A DNA stretch of 47,038 nt, taken from a virus. Below are positions 25,401-33,795 of the stretch, piece by piece. The translations under genes and the position numbers were made by a program. The notes beneath the pieces are model-generated. The model did not search any database. It was not told the origin of the DNA and saw only the letters and a program-made list of their open reading frames with translations. How positions within the stretch are numbered: position 1 is the stretch's first letter; every line of letters begins with the position of its first letter. The stretch spans positions 1 to 47,038 of IMG/VR virus record IMGVR_UViG_3300045999_009686; one strand, written 5' to 3'.

Positions 25401-28400
25401 ACTACAACCATCACTTCTAGTTCTCAATTGTCAATGCCTACATCTGTAGTTTCATATGCACAATTAGAACCTAAGACATTATCATTCTTCTATGCAAACA
25501 ATGAAGCAGGTGAAGATATTATTAGAAATATCTTCGTTGGTAGGAATGCAAGTAAATTTGTTAAATTTGATAACATTGAAACTACTTACGCAACAGCAAC
25601 TAAAGTTATTACCACTGGGGATACATTCTTTATCAATTCTAGTACTGGAGCTGTAACTAGAGCTGGAGCTGGACAATCAGGAGATTATAAGTTTGTAAAA
25701 ATTACATATTCCGGATCTTTCTCTGCACTATCTAAAGTTAATTCAACAAAGATTGATATTAATGTTAACTATCTAAGTTCAATTAGATATAACTATGTTG
25801 CAACTGCAACTTCACGTTATCAAAAGACTATTGTAGGAACTAACTCAAGATTAATTCTTTCCCAAGATGATAACGTTATTAGATACTCTGAGCCAGCTAA
25901 CTTAGCAATCTCTAATATTGATTCTACATTTACAGTAGCAAATGCTAGCAGATCCACAATTTATGAATTGAGAAATGTCACAAGACCTTCTGCAACATCT
26001 GGTAAAGTTGTATTGTCTACAAATAGCAGTGGAAAATTAACCAGCCTAGATATCATTTCTATTGGTAGTGGACATCTCAAGAATGATGTATTTGAAATTT
26101 ATAGTGGAGCTACAAAAATCTCTAATACATTTACAATGACAGTTAGAGATAATTACAATGAAGAATTACTTGAACTATTTGAAAATGGTGAATTTAAAGT
26201 CATTCTTCCTAACAATTGCTTTATTGTAAATAGTGTAGAAAATCCAACTATTGCTTCAAATCTAAAATCTCAGATACTAAAATCTAAGTCTATATTTAAG
26301 CCTGGTGGATATATTTTATATAATAACATTTATTACAAGATCGCTGTTAATAATCCTACAACTAACAGTCCATACATAGGTGTATACAAATATATCAATG
26401 AAACTAACACCTCTGATATTAGAGCAGATATTGTAGTGATGTTAGAAGATTCTGAGTATTCTCCAACATATCCAAGCAATACAAGATTTGATGTCTTTGA
26501 TTATGACAATATCCTAGATTATTGGCCTGCAACAGGAAGAATTGTAATTGGTAATCGTGAAACATGTGACTTCACAAAGGCCGGAAATTCATCAGATCCT
26601 AAGGGATATGAGCTTCGTCTAACAAGAAGCATGACCAAGTACTGGCCACATTACATTCGTGACTGGGAAGGTCTAGATCCAAACAATTCTTCTGATGCTA
26701 CTGTTACCGTTGATAGTGTTATTCCTACTACACTTACATTAGCAGATCCAGTAGATGTAACTTGTTATGGAATTAAGAGATTCAATGCTACAGGATCTGG
26801 AAATAACATTGAAGGTATTACTTATGGTGGATCATCTACATATGTAACTCCTACTGGAATTGTAGCTAATAAACTTGCTAAAATATCAATTAGTTCTACT
26901 ACTGATGCACAAGGATTACTCGCTGACTTTGAAAAACTTTCAATTGGTCAGACTGTTACTATTCCATATAGAGATATTTCAAAGCCTGCTGTAAGTGGAC
27001 AAGCTGCAACTAACTGGAATGCAGTCGAAATTGTTGTTGGCGATCCTCAAAATACAGCCGCATCTAACATCTCAAGTAATAGAGAAGGTGATAGACGTAT
27101 TAGTGGAAGTATTGCATATAGAACTTCAGGATTTAAAGCTGTATTTTATAAGCATACTTATAATATTCATGCAACTAATACTCAAGATACCTCAATTTAT
27201 CAGTATATCAATCCTCTTGTTTCTGCAAACTTAAGTTCCGCAAGAGATTCTTCTGTTGAGCAACTTCACCCAGGTGGATTTAGGAGATGGGGATATCTCG
27301 GTGCTATAAGTGGATTAAATGCAAATGCTGGCCAAAAAGCTCTCACAATTTCTTCTGCATTCGTAAGAAGTATGCAAAGAATTTCTAGTGCTGCAACATT
27401 TGTAGCTACATTTGATGCAATTGATACCCCAAATGATCCATATGAAAGATTAATGACTGTTTCTGCCCAGCCATCATTTGGAGCAATCACAAAAGGTCAA
27501 CCTTTATACTTAAATTCAAATTATACTAACTTGATTGGTTATGTGGTTGGTATGGATGGAGATGTCCGCTCATTAGATGATGGAACATATGAAGATTCTA
27601 TTAATCTATCTGGAAATGGAGGAATTGGAACCTACAGAGTTCTACTTGTAGAAAATCCACCAGCACTAACTGGAAATGTGACAGTATATGGACAAAAAAA
27701 TTCAACAGATTGGTTATATTATGCTCCAAACAATTGCTGTTGGATAAATAATGTCGATTATAAAGTTGTAAATTCTGATAATACAACAACTGTATATCTA
27801 AACAATAATCTAGTTGATCCTGATGGAGGAAGAAATCCTGGAGATAATCCTCCTGGCGATGGTAGCGCAAGCACACTTTCAATCGCTGCAGGTTCTAATA
27901 TTGTATTCTACTATAGTGGTTATTATGATAATAGTATAATTTTAACTCTAGATAAACCATTGACTAAAGCTATTCCAGAGGGAACGAAATTTAATATTGC
28001 ACCTACACCAGACTATGGTTATAATAATGACTATGGACATCCTGGAAAGGGACAAAATAATTCATTCCTATTCAAGTCAAGAATTCTTGATCTGGAAAAG
28101 GATGGCACAAATGGCAAGATTAATGTTTACCTTGCAGATCCATTCCCAACTGCAAATTGGAACCGAGATTCATCCGGAGCATTACTAGCGGATGGTTCAA
28201 CCACATCAAGTCCAGTTAAAACTTACGGTATGATGTACATTAATCATGGTGGATGGACTTATCCTAAGACTGGTGGTAGTGCATTCCGTGCAAATAATAT
28301 TAAACTTGCTAATGCAAATGCTAGTGATTCAGTATTCTGCACTGAAATTTATCTTCCAAATAGAAGTGGTAGAGTTAGAGCTGGAGATTTACTGTCATAC

Positions 28401-30158
28401 ACTTGGGAAGATATCTACAGAATTCAAGCTACTACTGATCTAACTTGTACAATTACAACAAGCACTGCAAGTAAAGAAATTACTTTAAGTTCTACATCTG
28501 ATGCAAAATTTGCACAGCAGATCATTCTACCTGGATATATCATTTATAGTTCTAGTGGAGTTGAGTTGGGAACTGTTTCTAGTGTAGATGCTACCAAGAT
28601 TTACTTGGTGGAAAATTCCAAGGCTGCTGTTACAACTAATGCTTCATGGAGATACACTTCTACTGGAAGAACATATACATATTCTTCTCAGATCTTTACA
28701 GTGGATCCTCCATCAACCACAAGTAGCAATGAATATTTTGGATATTCAAGATGTACCATCATTGCAAATAATGCCCACATTCTACATAATGGATATAGAG
28801 ATAGCCACAAGCCAAATTGGTATACAATCCAAGATGTGTTTGTAAGCCATAGATTAGGAAACTTTACATTTGATGGTCCTATTGCAAGAAAGTTTGTTTA
28901 CTCTGATACTGGAGTTAAATTAACCTTCGGAGAATATAAAATCTGGTATGAAAGATATCAAAATTATATTAACGCAAATGAAAACTCTACTGGACAGGCA
29001 ATGTCTGGAAGACAAGGTTGGGTTGGAAACTTCGGATTATCTGCATCAGGTCAAAGAACCATTGGTATTCAATTAAATGGTGCATCATCACTACAAAGAG
29101 GTAGACAATATAATAGTTCTATCTGGCTAACTGCAGTTCCAGTTCATGCCAAGTGGGAAAATGCTTCATATTCACCATACATGCTACAATGTAATGTTGG
29201 TTCAACTATTGAAAGTAATTATGCTCCAACCACATTAACTAACTATGATGGTGTTGGATCATTCACATTCTCAGCATTGAATCATACTACATTATCGACA
29301 GGTTCTATCTATGCTTCTCATAATACTGGTGATTATGCTTCATATGGTGGGGAATCTTACGATACTAAGCAGTATCAGTTTATCTCAACCAATACTAGAT
29401 TGAGATATTCTCTACAAAATGGTACAGTATCTGATACTGGTAGTGTTGCAGGTGGTAGTTCTTCAAGACTTGCAGAACAATTGGCTATCAATAATGTTAT
29501 TAACTACAAACCATCACTAAGCACTACTTTTGCACGCCAGAATCAATCACTGTCTATCTCTATAACATCTGGATCATCAACTATTACGGGAACAAACGTA
29601 GCACTCACACTACTTCCAGGTGACGTAGTTTATGCAGATCAATCACCATCTCCATCTAGTTTTGTTGGCGTTGTAAGATCAAAAGGTGCGAATGACAATG
29701 AAGTGATTATTTCTCAAGCTTATACAGGAACTACAATTACAAATGATACAGCTTGGTCATACATTTCTCCACGAGTAATGCACTCAACAACTGCTGGTGC
29801 TGGTGCTGTGGCTGGACAATCACTAGTATTCTCTGGTGACTCTGAAACTGGTGTAACTCCAACTAATGTTGGAACTCTCGGATACAACGTGATTGGAAAC
29901 AACAAGCCAGGATTTAATAGATATAATATAAGATTCAATGTTGATAGAAGAGTATACAACCAGTCAACACTGATAAATACTTTCAACAACTTGAAACCTG
30001 TAGAATCTTTTGATGTAGCAAACAGAGTTATTGATATTAAATTTGGAGATTTATCCACCTACGTATCACCACTATTCAATGTGGAAGTTACAAGATTTAA
30101 TCCAAAAACTCACGTCGAAACATCTATTTCTGTGGTTGGAGATCCCCTACACATTTAA
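16452..30158 (+). CDS. giant virion/tail-fibre protein with pectin-lyase-like beta-helix (4,568 aa)
   Basis: One uninterrupted reading frame of 4,568 codons. The N-terminus (MALTRITSGGIAEGVV) is of the type found on cyanophage fibre proteins. A beta-helix start is seen at about 88-125 (ITLYVNQSDKNATD, NRPFKTIERALLEAA). It is interrupted by an inserted module at about 135-186 (LEVGKAYTIVNAGNTDFVSI), resumes at about 190-264 (MVLPGQYEIDN, GGVIVPRGTSIVGYDLRKTV), and is followed by a helical insertion at about 288-400 (CIRDIGYFIDAIVKDLRQGG). A module with EYIG and GDFYIGN at about 1352-1412 also occurs at the end of the 1,010-aa fibre downstream. Further beta-helix-like parts follow, for example near residue 1931 (SQAKQWAENSGFTSADELEL). 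It is likely a virion adhesin or giant fibre; no enzyme active site was identified. Confidence 0.8.
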   Translation: MALTRITSGGIAEGVVIKFDQNNSPTAPAIGFEGVGNTGTGIYSPANNELAISTDGQTRLTFKPDGKIIAGNGTILGGTNPDFENAENITLYVNQSDKNATDLEDNDGGNLNRPFKTIERALLEAAKRSYKPNPTAISVSTLEVGKAYTIVNAGNTDFVSIGASSNTAGVSFIATAQGNGTGTVVLSNDKFEAFTIMVLPGQYEIDNRPGYDITTNPLSAGTAVAIDAEPFRFNPRNGGVIVPRGTSIVGYDLRKTVIRPKYVPSPFSIDGSITSDGYILYHTMYDGANMVEKNRGYIQEQTKLYLQGNQAGYNGLNDAQKNLCIRDIGYFIDAIVKDLRQGGNENTFNNAEYYIDGNGYRTQFLKSGDSDLSQEVAATVAAFNHAISIMRFITKSYNDSSITYSEITSGKTINRTTFSAGNGYVSDGDCSAVVNAVATLGAIATGILNNPDDYTREAVTVTLVGGGTATVKLRKTQGVFNQTSIFKVTGGCYFWQMTFKDAVATSSKPIYNGASFDSNGIPTFSTTTDSKYSHHRVVAFTYADQRTTDGELDQYYKKIDAWQGRPDTSQVRPEEYTIVGDGSKNSTIDTVNSCSPYIFNCSLRSVFGMCGMHTDGSKVAENSFKSMVVAQFTGISLQKDRSVFIQPKDLQGDTNVTPSPNTTTLYNDDDESTTAKPPVFADPDAEYKPECRHFHIKASNGGFIQVVSVFAVGYADQFLAETGGDMSITNSNSNFGQISLRAKGSQFNSFAPASQGRITAVVPPKGISPTLNDVSFYNINAGPTWGPSTFATSEELTPAVLSALAGFTNSKYFSLYLETGATNEDSIPELIVTSTDKVTGNKVTKRFLSYGTSNQYSLFRDYYQVTGISPESSRYINLELESSTGGEPSKFRAKVKIFDPTDIPDEDNPKVNNVPTTKNAERVGYFWDNNGVYLKLDYTDADTRKFLTDFIFSFNEEKSFDFVTKFNPGDGSATTALEEVTRKLLRYKTGFPSTLTIKKYLDTRTSAPSELLWKLEYTIPKYLSSNAIPKAPEKRFIIKGTRAGNGEDGIPYSDYRFMVWDVQEVTSWEKDVRDGVYYLTVIRCDVNKFADSSANSPSTIERRPTGIDAPGTGTTTTSFSSTFIEEVNNFDKDTKLFTNINYLYPSVNEEGPDYDTRRVWNFPQADSRVLLENIGQGNRIKDISVPNFKSFRTTDSTTPFKDIPSLYSVTAESVHRLVQALDLRYITSSNTMATTGGGPDNSGRVFIAPVAPWDSRTSQSALGYTSSSTSFNVYSSSIRFGRGPAGSIVTEASKITEYNNFGVNLDAADRRIIVTSPGYVVNSNTIQASSDANQTGLTYAPLLPLYRPSILRASSHTWEYIGLGSGNYSTGFPNLQTRVLKIYEQFIAQGYENSGGFIASSGTNSAGDFYIGNQIIQAGGTSTVTLNVPKLRKSSESNYLDIDNIENRISNAVVNVTDTADGSGANANQSALKELSNFFNIAKLTVSDKANINNLIIGERLFIDRAEINNSAFFPEGNTNAYGFVKAAKPEKTGFISTDTNDKLYVSPKYLDAWRVKRQLISAQAVTLDNNRVYVQPYLQNSVDSYKSVNGKKVADAITFTNTVVNDVTWSTSSVIKLAFTESSGIPSYGKIDIEMNLIGLTVTDFYVDGSGNKIYFNPVINIPLQYQEIDYTDNTAVISNYQNGIALPTYLRSYCGNGTYTSIIKNYPSIIATGGNFGTDASEGDIKYLTAKLASNFTNNNDINVLNTSTYKDLQVTMTADEYQQWPNRGCISLREAPKGGTYKIATFAYYKTGHNSGTNVATFKLTKNVGEGTNTAGTSAQFTTDYENNYPGIASKNVFFFGCSTQVYSSDRWAAESPFIPPLDPTKGVVEEVNIEDAILYTSPQKSLPVAVTLDQDWFDKNLPNPYSSKALGVNIQERRAVKKFSPLFSFSQAKQWAENSGFTSADELELLMKPGYYKLDGTQFPCSVKINGTGVANSSVFAGKERTRTSAGRMGGYLEDTVRRGDSIYLYRSPEFYTQWGFGNDAMYVNVSGGLGANGSFNVNNVHFLGLNEAITKSEIPDSIYTSNPVLQNARRVVRRAYYIKGKIKSTPSLNTINSTGVDGAIEVIANVSTGTGVNALLVPSVNSIDIVNDIADNANYYELNSATISNSRYLVVVLKQSDFTAEQFDRMRKYIIPGTTMYWLAENGKVIKLSDEATVENLSKSTKVLSVRRKNAGLNTEEIQVLISVYRTAGGNNGNNASYTNPVEDLDLEGYTSGKRKLVFLNEDGAEFTTLAYNWALETRRQFLPKGFMHEGGYQSAIIKTVVSGGASGTKTITLDNVESILTGDKIVALDSAGNNLIPVGTRVETIVGNVITLTDNITTSIPAQSFVSFTQFNIFGDEITKYDIPEIYGIIRGSEEGYISLIIDRNPNYEVDNSIQPYPYGAGSFSEYPTQLIQLKTTPTSTTTNYGAAEDVAIATNRKKALPLRRNGFTETRYLVLDIAPREFGAIPAGNASNPNAATSIDSFIENAGISKTILTQFANYDNTTLQFGGGIGKGFVQPTINFNNITIAANAEFTIGSNDIQSAINTALNSAGSLTNTRSYNDRLFASLVSNGGTSSNVALYATINVSTGAITSVMAYRLNSTQQTTINGSFRIQINDGRGFILSPTGRTVSLSDNQLSADDFKVVAKQNLLSAIATTPDTTGGGSSPYLDYVRKRTTGPGANVDDDALTARGKKIFLSWPYAYRALRRRFPSAGFPVNGNYQSSLITVNAIPGSGFTLNLTGVTIGAQSPASEAANTFGGGYRGGLIKCRGSKLTLNGTRFRGNLSLDWTGLFSGNSSRVGGSFIAGHSIEMFQMEDQNEFTQMGGDLPAYAIATSPQDEEFRTLSEYNPQSNIYLEPSKDPYGRLSDGDARTFPINTLQAIRRFNKSSQGVVPWTGESEIPKGGLLTKVALNERYQTPNKIYYDAPNGTPTGNHIPTASGNSSAVLLRWNDGTTTITSSSQLSMPTSVVSYAQLEPKTLSFFYANNEAGEDIIRNIFVGRNASKFVKFDNIETTYATATKVITTGDTFFINSSTGAVTRAGAGQSGDYKFVKITYSGSFSALSKVNSTKIDINVNYLSSIRYNYVATATSRYQKTIVGTNSRLILSQDDNVIRYSEPANLAISNIDSTFTVANASRSTIYELRNVTRPSATSGKVVLSTNSSGKLTSLDIISIGSGHLKNDVFEIYSGATKISNTFTMTVRDNYNEELLELFENGEFKVILPNNCFIVNSVENPTIASNLKSQILKSKSIFKPGGYILYNNIYYKIAVNNPTTNSPYIGVYKYINETNTSDIRADIVVMLEDSEYSPTYPSNTRFDVFDYDNILDYWPATGRIVIGNRETCDFTKAGNSSDPKGYELRLTRSMTKYWPHYIRDWEGLDPNNSSDATVTVDSVIPTTLTLADPVDVTCYGIKRFNATGSGNNIEGITYGGSSTYVTPTGIVANKLAKISISSTTDAQGLLADFEKLSIGQTVTIPYRDISKPAVSGQAATNWNAVEIVVGDPQNTAASNISSNREGDRRISGSIAYRTSGFKAVFYKHTYNIHATNTQDTSIYQYINPLVSANLSSARDSSVEQLHPGGFRRWGYLGAISGLNANAGQKALTISSAFVRSMQRISSAATFVATFDAIDTPNDPYERLMTVSAQPSFGAITKGQPLYLNSNYTNLIGYVVGMDGDVRSLDDGTYEDSINLSGNGGIGTYRVLLVENPPALTGNVTVYGQKNSTDWLYYAPNNCCWINNVDYKVVNSDNTTTVYLNNNLVDPDGGRNPGDNPPGDGSASTLSIAAGSNIVFYYSGYYDNSIILTLDKPLTKAIPEGTKFNIAPTPDYGYNNDYGHPGKGQNNSFLFKSRILDLEKDGTNGKINVYLADPFPTANWNRDSSGALLADGSTTSSPVKTYGMMYINHGGWTYPKTGGSAFRANNIKLANANASDSVFCTEIYLPNRSGRVRAGDLLSYTWEDIYRIQATTDLTCTITTSTASKEITLSSTSDAKFAQQIILPGYIIYSSSGVELGTVSSVDATKIYLVENSKAAVTTNASWRYTSTGRTYTYSSQIFTVDPPSTTSSNEYFGYSRCTIIANNAHILHNGYRDSHKPNWYTIQDVFVSHRLGNFTFDGPIARKFVYSDTGVKLTFGEYKIWYERYQNYINANENSTGQAMSGRQGWVGNFGLSASGQRTIGIQLNGASSLQRGRQYNSSIWLTAVPVHAKWENASYSPYMLQCNVGSTIESNYAPTTLTNYDGVGSFTFSALNHTTLSTGSIYASHNTGDYASYGGESYDTKQYQFISTNTRLRYSLQNGTVSDTGSVAGGSSSRLAEQLAINNVINYKPSLSTTFARQNQSLSISITSGSSTITGTNVALTLLPGDVVYADQSPSPSSFVGVVRSKGANDNEVIISQAYTGTTITNDTAWSYISPRVMHSTTAGAGAVAGQSLVFSGDSETGVTPTNVGTLGYNVIGNNKPGFNRYNIRFNVDRRVYNQSTLINTFNNLKPVESFDVANRVIDIKFGDLSTYVSPLFNVEVTRFNPKTHVETSISVVGDPLHI

Positions 30159-30175
30159 TTACCGAAAATTTAACT

Positions 30176-30697
30176 ATGGCTTATTTTTTAACAGATCAAC
30201 AAGAATATGAATTGAATTTATTCTTAGATGAGCAAAACCGAATAGCATATCATAAACAAATGGAATCGGATGAACTTTCAGACGAACTGAAAGAAATCAT
30301 TAAAAAGACTGAAGAAACTGGTAGTCCGATTCCAGCCTTTGATCCAAAGTATGGGTACTATACTGTTTCCTTCACTCCTTGCAATGAAGGAAACCGAATC
30401 TATGCTCATCATCATATCACTAATCAATCTAAGGCAATCTATGATCCTGCAAATAATGTAGAAATTATAGATGATCAAGTTAGTGTTAAGGAACCAGATG
30501 TGCCAGTGAATGAATTGGAAAGTACTCCAGAAGAACCTACTGTATTGGATGATGATTTTGAAGACATTGATAAGATTATAGATTCTATCATTCCAGAAGA
30601 AGATTCTGACATTGATGCAACATCTCAAAAGTTAACTTCTTTGTTTGGACCTCCACCAGATCATATTTTACAAGAGATGCAACTACAATCAGAATAA
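30176..30697 (+). CDS. acidic protein of unknown function (173 aa)
   Basis: Not recognised. The N-terminal third is helical and charged (LTDQQEYELNLFLDEQNRIA), the middle has an aromatic strand region (FDPKYGYYTVSFTPCNEGNR), and the C-terminal half is strongly acidic and probably disordered (VLDDDFEDIDKIIDSIIPEE). It lies 17 nt after the giant fibre gene and before a terminator, so it probably ends that transcription unit. It could be a structural or assembly partner of the giant protein, but only its position suggests this. Confidence 0.7.
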   Translation: MAYFLTDQQEYELNLFLDEQNRIAYHKQMESDELSDELKEIIKKTEETGSPIPAFDPKYGYYTVSFTPCNEGNRIYAHHHITNQSKAIYDPANNVEIIDDQVSVKEPDVPVNELESTPEEPTVLDDDFEDIDKIIDSIIPEEDSDIDATSQKLTSLFGPPPDHILQEMQLQSE

Positions 30698-30700
30698 ATA

Positions 30701-30725
30701 GAAGAGGGATATATATCCCTCTTTT
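30701..30725 (+). terminator. Rho-independent terminator after the giant fibre unit
   Basis: An inverted repeat AAGAGGGATAT/ATATCCCTCTT (30702-30712 with 30713-30723) followed by TT, just after the 173-aa gene. The GC-rich GAGGG/CCCTC core makes it convincing. Confidence 0.75.
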
Positions 30726-30732
30726 CTAATAG

Positions 30733-30739
30733 GTAAATA
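30733..30739 (+). promoter_or_regulatory. possible late promoter variant (GTAAATA)
   Basis: GTAAATA lies between the terminator and the fibre gene, 17 nt before the ATG at 30757. It is weaker than the TATAAATA elements, but the preceding terminator implies that a promoter is needed here. Confidence 0.35.
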
Positions 30740-30756
30740 CCGACAGGACTTGCCAT

Positions 30757-33700
30757 ATGGCTACAAATATTAGGCTTAAATCTAGCTCTCAATCTGGAAA
30801 AGAACCTACACTTTCAGAATTGTCTCTAAGAGAATTGGCAGTTAATACTGCTGATGGCAAATTATTCCTTAGAAAGGGCGATGGAACTGGCACAGATAAA
30901 ATTATAGAGGTAACTGCCCCATTAAAGGCTAGTGAGCCTATGGGACACGAAGATAAGTCTCAAAGTACCATTTCTTTTGACAGTGGAACTAGGGTTTTCA
31001 CGATTCAACCAAGTTCTACCTCATTCAATGTTTGGTGTAAAGGAGTAAAGTATAATATAACTAGTGCTCGCACAGTAACTATTCCAAATACGACTGGACT
31101 ATATTTTATTTACTTTGATGCAGATGGAGTTCTACAATATAGAACTTCATATTTTGATTGGGAGAATGATACTCCAACTGCGTATGTTTATTGGAATTCA
31201 ACTACTGCAACTGCGCCATTTGTGGCAGACGAAAGGCATGGTATTGTTTTAGATTGGCAAACCCACGAATACCTACACAGAACTCGTGGTGCAGTAATTG
31301 CTAATGGATTTTCAATCAGTAATTATATTACCACCGGAACTGGTGCAAACAATTCAGATGCTCAGTTTGATCTCAGCGGTGGTACATTTTTTGATGAAGA
31401 TTTAGAAGTTATAGTTACTCATAGTAATAGTCCGACTGCAAATACATGGCAACAAGATTTGCAAGGTCCAGCTCGAATTCCGGTTTTTTATCAGAGTGGA
31501 AATTCGTGGGTGGTGGATGCTCCTACAGATTATGCTGTAAAGCAAGGAACATCAAGAATTAAGTATAATTTATTGAGTGGGGGAACGTGGTCAACTCCAG
31601 ATGTAGCTACCAATACTCATTATACTACATCTTGGATAATTGCGACAAACAATATCAATTACCCTGTAATTACAATTATGGGGCAGAGTCAATCAAGTTT
31701 AATCAGTGATCAAGAAGAATTAACATTTGCTGATTTAACTTTAAGTGATTTTCCAATTGTAGAATTTAGACCTATTTGGAAAATTATTTGGCAGACAGAT
31801 TCTGGATATGCTAATACTCCAAAAGCAAGAATTGCTGCCGTATTTGATATTAGACAACTTACTTCCACTGGTGGGATTTCTGGAACTACTCCAGTATCTG
31901 ACCATGGATTGCTCAGTGGACTTGGTGATGATGATCATTTACAATATGTGCATGTTAGTGAAAACAGAACTATTACTGCAAATCATACTATTACTGGCAA
32001 TTTAACTTTATCTAGTGGATTAAGAGATAGATTAGGTAATTTAGGTAGTGCTGGACAATTTTTATCATCTACTGGTACAAATATAGAGTGGAAATATCCA
32101 ACTGTTACAAATGTTTTATATGTATCTAAAGATGGTAATGATTCAAATTCTGGAACTAGTTTACAGAATGCTAAAGCTACAATAAAATCTGCATTGTCAG
32201 TTGCATCTGCAGGAACTGTAGTAAAAGTTTCGGCTGGAAATTATATAGAAAATAATCCAGTTATCATTCCAGCACAAGTTAGTGTAGTTGGAGATTCTTT
32301 AAGAGAAGTCAGTGTTAGTCCTCAAAATTCTGGAAATTTATTTTATGTAAACAATGGATCATATGCATCCAATATGTCATTTACATCATCAACATCAAAC
32401 AGCGGAGCAATATTTTCATTTAATCCGTCAGATCCTCCATATATTAATCAGTCTCCATATATTCAAAATTGTACTAATTTTATTTCTGGGTCCACTGGAT
32501 TACTTATTGATGGAGATAATTGCATCGGACAACTTAAGAGTATGGTCGTAGATTCATATACACAATTTAATCAAAATGGAATTGGTGCTAAAATACAAAA
32601 TGATGGATATGCTCAATTGGTATCTATGTTTACAATATGCACAGATAAAGCTATTGAATGTAGAAATGGTGGCGGTTGTGATTTAACTAATTCCAATTCA
32701 TCATTTGGAAATTATGGGTTAATTGCTGATGGAGTTAGTGATTTAAAATATACTGGAAGTGTAACCTCTGCTATTTCTGCGAATACAACAGATAGTATAA
32801 ATGTAGATATTTCTACTCCTACATATAATGTTACCGGGGCATCTTATAATAATTCTACTGGAGAAGTTACAGTTACAATTGGATCTCATTCAATTCAAGT
32901 TGGAATGGATGTAAAAATTGAAAATTTAACTTTTAGTTGTACTTCTGGTGGATCATCCAGTAATCAAGTATTTCCTTCCGGAAATTATGGATATGTATTT
33001 ACGGTAAAATCTGTAACATCTACTTCAATAACTGCAAATGTTGGAAGTTCTACATTGAGTCATACTTATGTATCTGGCGGAACTGTTAAAATTAACAATG
33101 TAAAGCCATATGATGGTCAAGTAGTTACTTTTAATAATACTTTATATTATCAAGTTAACAAAATTACTATTACGAATGGTGGAAATAATTATACAACAGC
33201 ACCAAATATTACAATATCTAGTCCAGCAACTTCTTGGGGAATTGGTGCTCAAGCTATAGCTGAAATTCAAAACGGCCAAATTAAATCTATCGAAGTTATC
33301 TCATCTGGTAGAGGATACACATCCAGTCCCCCAACATTAACATTGTCTGGGGGTGGAGGTTCTGGAGTTACATATTCAGTTGAAATGGCCCCACAATATT
33401 ATGTGATAGATACTACAGAACAACTAAGTTCAAATAATTATAAAATTACTCTTACTGATACAATTCCATTTAGTGTTGCTCAAAATGATTCAATTGAATT
33501 TTATAAACAGACTAGATTATTAGCATCTGGGCATTCATTTGAATATATTGGATCTGGAACTGATATTCAAACTAGTTTACCGTTTAAAGGTGGGGTAAGC
33601 ATTCAAGAAAATGAAGTTGATATGAAAAATGGAGGATTAGTAGTATATACATCTACTGATCAATCCGGAAACTTTAGAATAGGCGATGGAGTTGTAATAA

Positions 33701-33789
33701 ATCAATTAACCGGAACAATAACTGGAAATTCTTACTCTAAGAGTTTATTTTCATCAATAACTCCATTCATTCTAGCTTTAGGAGCGTAA
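30757..33789 (+). CDS. tail-fibre-like protein with pectin-lyase-type beta-helix (1,010 aa)
   Basis: The N-terminus (LSELSLRELAVNTADGKLF, then LRKGDGT) is a common phage fibre attachment motif. A central right-handed beta-helix begins at about 452-545 (VLYVSKDGNDSNSGTSLQ, AGTVVKVSAGNYIENN, VIIPAQVSVVGDSLR). The C-terminal module at about 924-1000 (GHSFEYIGSGTDIQT, VYTSTDQSGNFRIGDG) is also present in the giant protein near residue 1352. It is likely a receptor-binding or structural fibre. It starts a new transcription unit after the terminator at 30701 and is followed closely by two more structural genes. Confidence 0.8.
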   Translation: MATNIRLKSSSQSGKEPTLSELSLRELAVNTADGKLFLRKGDGTGTDKIIEVTAPLKASEPMGHEDKSQSTISFDSGTRVFTIQPSSTSFNVWCKGVKYNITSARTVTIPNTTGLYFIYFDADGVLQYRTSYFDWENDTPTAYVYWNSTTATAPFVADERHGIVLDWQTHEYLHRTRGAVIANGFSISNYITTGTGANNSDAQFDLSGGTFFDEDLEVIVTHSNSPTANTWQQDLQGPARIPVFYQSGNSWVVDAPTDYAVKQGTSRIKYNLLSGGTWSTPDVATNTHYTTSWIIATNNINYPVITIMGQSQSSLISDQEELTFADLTLSDFPIVEFRPIWKIIWQTDSGYANTPKARIAAVFDIRQLTSTGGISGTTPVSDHGLLSGLGDDDHLQYVHVSENRTITANHTITGNLTLSSGLRDRLGNLGSAGQFLSSTGTNIEWKYPTVTNVLYVSKDGNDSNSGTSLQNAKATIKSALSVASAGTVVKVSAGNYIENNPVIIPAQVSVVGDSLREVSVSPQNSGNLFYVNNGSYASNMSFTSSTSNSGAIFSFNPSDPPYINQSPYIQNCTNFISGSTGLLIDGDNCIGQLKSMVVDSYTQFNQNGIGAKIQNDGYAQLVSMFTICTDKAIECRNGGGCDLTNSNSSFGNYGLIADGVSDLKYTGSVTSAISANTTDSINVDISTPTYNVTGASYNNSTGEVTVTIGSHSIQVGMDVKIENLTFSCTSGGSSSNQVFPSGNYGYVFTVKSVTSTSITANVGSSTLSHTYVSGGTVKINNVKPYDGQVVTFNNTLYYQVNKITITNGGNNYTTAPNITISSPATSWGIGAQAIAEIQNGQIKSIEVISSGRGYTSSPPTLTLSGGGGSGVTYSVEMAPQYYVIDTTEQLSSNNYKITLTDTIPFSVAQNDSIEFYKQTRLLASGHSFEYIGSGTDIQTSLPFKGGVSIQENEVDMKNGGLVVYTSTDQSGNFRIGDGVVINQLTGTITGNSYSKSLFSSITPFILALGA

Positions 33790-33795
33790 TTAACA

